Below, piece by piece: positions 14,281 through 16,153 of a stretch of 16,153 bases of DNA (its first letter is position 1; the number at the start of each line of letters is the position of its first letter). The translations under genes were made by a program, and so were the position numbers. Under the pieces are notes generated by a model. It had not been told where the DNA came from and did no database searches. It saw nothing but the letters and a program-made list of their open reading frames with translations. Source of the DNA: Lachnospiraceae bacterium (GTDB lineage: Bacteria; Bacillota; Clostridia; Lachnospirales; Lachnospiraceae); contig SFDP01000050.1 in NCBI GenBank assembly GCA_004558185.1, positions 1 to 16,153 of the forward strand, given 5' to 3'.

Positions 14281-14317
14281 CCCAAAAAGAAAAGGACAGC
14301 TGCGTGAGCTGTCCTTT
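14281..14317 (-). terminator. Strong terminator between the DUF1016 operon and the relaxase
   Basis: AAAGGACAGCT (14291-14301) and AGCTGTCCTTT (14307-14317) form a perfect eleven-pair stem with a five-base loop, followed on the minus strand by TCTTTTT. It begins three bases past the stop codon of the upstream gene and stands just before the relaxase ribosome binding site. Confidence 0.78.
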
Positions 14318-14319
14318 GG

Positions 14320-14748
14320 TCAATCTGAATTTTCAATATGCTGTTGTGTTTTTAGAACGGCAATCCGCTTGGTATCTACAATATGAGTTGCATACCATTT
14401 CTCGATTTCAGGGTTTCCGCTTTTGCTGAACCGCAGCGGAATTACCGGCTTGTGACCCTGCCCATTTTTCTTTTTTATTCCCCACTGCTTGTAATAGCAG
14501 AAGGATGGTTTTAAGCCGGTTTTCTGTGCGTACACCCGCATCTGGTGCATAATGAACGAGAGCTTACGCAGGTTTACGGTACAGACCCGTTCCAGATAAT
14601 CCACCTGTCCCAAGCGCCAGTCCTCATATTTCTGTTTTGGCAGAACGCCGACATCCATCAGCACATCCACAGGAGCCGCATAACCACGGCGCTGGCATTG
14701 ATGATAGACCGATGAATGTACTTTTCCAATCAGCTCTTTTTCAGTCAT
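14320..14748 (-). CDS. Conserved small protein of unknown function, coupled to DUF1016 gene
   Basis: A 142-residue soluble protein with no signal peptide or membrane helix. It is basic and rich in aromatic residues, with a conserved-looking core (RGYAAPVDVLMDVGVLPKQK, then YEDWRLGQVDYLERVC, and CYYKQWGIKKKNGQGHKPV). It is the kind of hypothetical protein I associate with Firmicutes mobile elements, but I know no function for it. The start at 14748 overlaps the end of the DUF1016 gene by eight bases (ATGACTGA), suggesting translational coupling; an ATG at 14769 has no ribosome binding site. A strong terminator follows immediately, so these two genes form a closed operon separate from the relaxase. 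It could be a DNA- or RNA-binding partner of the nuclease-like protein. Confidence 0.72.
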   Translation of the reverse strand: MTEKELIGKVHSSVYHQCQRRGYAAPVDVLMDVGVLPKQKYEDWRLGQVDYLERVCTVNLRKLSFIMHQMRVYAQKTGLKPSFCYYKQWGIKKKNGQGHKPVIPLRFSKSGNPEIEKWYATHIVDTKRIAVLKTQQHIENSD

Positions 14749-15781
14749 GGCTGTTATCTTTCTTTTCATGCCAGTTTTTCAGAACAGCCTCTACCTGGGC
14801 AATCAGCTGTTCCTTGTCCGGCATATAGAGAACATAACGGGATGCAAAGATATTGTTGGACAGACCGCCCAAGGCATATTCTGCCGCGATACTGTCTTTT
14901 TCCGTACAGAGGATAATGCCGATGGGCGGGTTATCGTCCGGGTCGTTGACTTCCGCCGCATAGTAGTTTAAGTACATATTGAGCTGACCGGCAGCCTCTG
15001 GTGTGAGCTTTGTGGTTTTCAGCTCGATCAGCACATACGCGCGGAGAATTTTGTTATAGAACACCATGTCCACATAGTAGTGGGTGTTATTCAGTGTCAC
15101 GCGCTGCTGTGTCCCGACAAACATAAAACCGCGCCCAAGTTCCAAGAGAAACTTTTCGATCTGTGCAACCAAGGCTTTTTCCAAATCGCTTTCCAACATG
15201 GGCTTATTTTCCGGCACACCCAAAAACTCAAATACATAGGGATCGCGGATGATGTCAGCCGGCTGGTTGATCTCAATCCCTCTCTGCGCCAGAGAAAGGA
15301 CTTTCTCCTTGTTTGCATCACCATCGGATAAAAGCAGCCGCTCATACAGCGAGCTGTCGATTTGCCGCTTTAGCTCCCGAACCGACCAGCCGGAATTGAT
15401 GGACTCCTTCTCATAAAAACTACGCTTATTTTCGTCAGAAATACTCAAAAGTTCGCAGTAATGGGACCAGGACAATTTAACAGACACTGTCTGTTGAATT
15501 GAGTAAGACTGGTAAAATCGTCTCATAAATTGAATATTAGACACAGAAAAACCTTTACCAAATTCCCTGGTCAACTCTTTGGAAAGCTCCTTCAAAGTCT
15601 GCTTCCCATAGTCCGCGCGAATCTGATTTTGCTGTTCATATTCCACGATGATCCTGCCAATGTTCCAATAGGTTGTCAGGAGCTGTGTATTAACTTGCTG
15701 GGCAACATTTTTTCTGGCATTTTCCAGCAGTTCCCGGATTTCCAGAATGATGGAGCTGTTCGGCGTCAACTGATTTTCCAC
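14741..15781 (-). CDS. DUF1016/YhcG-type PD-(D/E)XK nuclease-like protein
   Basis: A 346-residue protein with the two-part YhcG architecture. An N-terminal helical domain (about 15-150, with TYWNIGRIIVEYEQ and FSVSNIQFMRRFYQSY) may bind nucleic acid. The C-terminal PD-(D/E)XK fold (about 190-325) has Asp238 in HYYVDMVFY, Glu253 and Lys255 in LIELKTTK, and Gln266, so the nuclease core looks intact. The start is a GTG at 15781 with AAGGAGG six bases upstream. The promoter and a possible attenuator lie in the preceding 90 bases. Members of this family are widespread in mobile elements and near restriction systems, but their biological role is poorly defined. Here it is coupled to a small unknown protein. 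Confidence 0.88.
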   Translation of the reverse strand: MENQLTPNSSIILEIRELLENARKNVAQQVNTQLLTTYWNIGRIIVEYEQQNQIRADYGKQTLKELSKELTREFGKGFSVSNIQFMRRFYQSYSIQQTVSVKLSWSHYCELLSISDENKRSFYEKESINSGWSVRELKRQIDSSLYERLLLSDGDANKEKVLSLAQRGIEINQPADIIRDPYVFEFLGVPENKPMLESDLEKALVAQIEKFLLELGRGFMFVGTQQRVTLNNTHYYVDMVFYNKILRAYVLIELKTTKLTPEAAGQLNMYLNYYAAEVNDPDDNPPIGIILCTEKDSIAAEYALGGLSNNIFASRYVLYMPDKEQLIAQVEAVLKNWHEKKDNSHD

Positions 15782-15797
15782 ACACGCCCTCCTTATC

Positions 15798-15873
15798 TAA
15801 AAACTGTCCGCACATGGCGGAAAAAGTATGTTTTTATTTTAGTATATCCTATTTTCGGAGGAAAGTAAAATAG
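15798..15873 (-). promoter_or_regulatory. Promoter, inverted repeat and possible attenuator of the DUF1016 operon
   Basis: TTTACT (15864-15869) and TATACT (15841-15846) are 17 bases apart on the minus strand. CTATTTT/AAAATAG (15849-15855, 15867-15873) is a seven-base inverted repeat spanning the spacer and -35, a possible operator. In the leader, TCCGC/GCGGA (15807-15821) forms a five-pair hairpin followed by CAGTTTTT, resembling a weak terminator before the gene. Confidence 0.45.
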
Positions 15874-16153
15874 CAGTAGGAGGCTTTTTATCCATAAACC
15901 AAATCCTGTATTGCAAACTTCAAATCCTGGACTTTGCCCAGCAGCCAAAAGGCCAGCTTCGGCAGCCCAAAGGGGCTTATGAGAAATGCGATCACTGTCA
16001 CGCGTCAAATTATAATTCTCCCCTGCCGCAATTCTGCCGCAAATTAAATCCGACATTTCACTTCTTATCTCTGTCTTAGTGTGCCGTTTCTTACCGCACA
16101 CTTTTTCCTTGCATTCTTCCCTTACTTTTCTTACATTAGTCTATGTAGCAAAA
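15874..16153. other. Intergenic end of window, no supported gene
   Basis: An open minus-strand frame (GTG at 16101 to 15793) has no recognisable domain, an odd composition, and runs through the DUF1016 promoter, so I do not call it. At 16079-16101 GTGTGC/GCACAC forms a hairpin followed on the plus strand by TTTTT, a possible weak terminator. TTGCGGCAG occurs twice in close succession near 16022-16044 on the minus strand. Nothing else stands out. Confidence 0.4.

Noticed and set aside
15793..16101. Minus-strand open frame of 102 codons with a GTG start
   Set aside because: No domain recognised, odd hydrophobic and aromatic stretch, and it covers the DUF1016 promoter.
16142..16149. TGTAGC half-site at the window end
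   Set aside because: Only one arm is present; the following bases are AAAA, not a matching arm, and the window ends there.
1..16153. CRISPR arrays, tRNA or rRNA genes, insertion sequences
   Set aside because: No regularly spaced repeats, no tRNA-like cloverleaf or rRNA segment, and no transposase frame noticed on either strand.

Overview
The window looks like chromosomal DNA from a gut-type Clostridia/Lachnospiraceae bacterium. The signs are a moderately low G+C backbone, strong AGGAGG ribosome binding sites, a long-form ribosome hibernation factor, an SH3b-NlpC/P60 wall hydrolase, a heterodimeric ABC exporter with its own MarR regulator, Ktr/Trk potassium uptake genes and YvcK. The right-hand 3 kb is a decayed piece of a mobilizable element, and its relaxase is visibly richer in G+C than the backbone. 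The species assignment is inference; no rRNA gene is present.

Layout. (1) 1-2643: hpf and an SH3b/NlpC hydrolase, both on the minus strand. They are separated by an AT-rich gap that holds four same-orientation DnaA-box-like 9-mers. A WalR-type box lies in front of the hydrolase. (2) 2644-3369: a plus-strand SDR reductase behind a hairpin-rich leader. (3) 3378-7581, minus strand: marR, then two ABC exporter half-transporters. An identical-arm palindrome (TGTAGC-N2-GCTACA) sits on the marR transcription start and again in front of the ABC pair, so one repressor probably controls both units. (4) 7771-9253: a Crp-type regulator convergent with a two-gene operon (8-Fe ferredoxin, then a NapH-like membrane protein), sharing a bidirectional terminator. 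The ferredoxin promoter has a good -10, no -35, and a TGTGA/TCACA palindrome centred near -40, as expected for class II Crp activation. (5) 9337-12606, minus strand: ktrB-ktrA potassium uptake operon and a solitary yvcK. (6) 12781-13022: a degraded AraC-family gene. (7) 13030-15781, minus strand: a DUF1016 PD-(D/E)XK protein, an overlapping small conserved protein of unknown function, a strong terminator, and a relaxase gene broken by an internal frameshifting deletion.

How the parts relate. Two compact regulatory circuits can be read from sequence: MarR with the ABC exporter, and Crp with the ferredoxin/NapH-like pair. The least understood module is the DUF1016 nuclease-like protein with its translationally coupled partner, which sits in front of the dead relaxase. 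The relaxase deletion and the AraC remnant at the element edge show that this element can no longer mobilise itself by its own relaxase.
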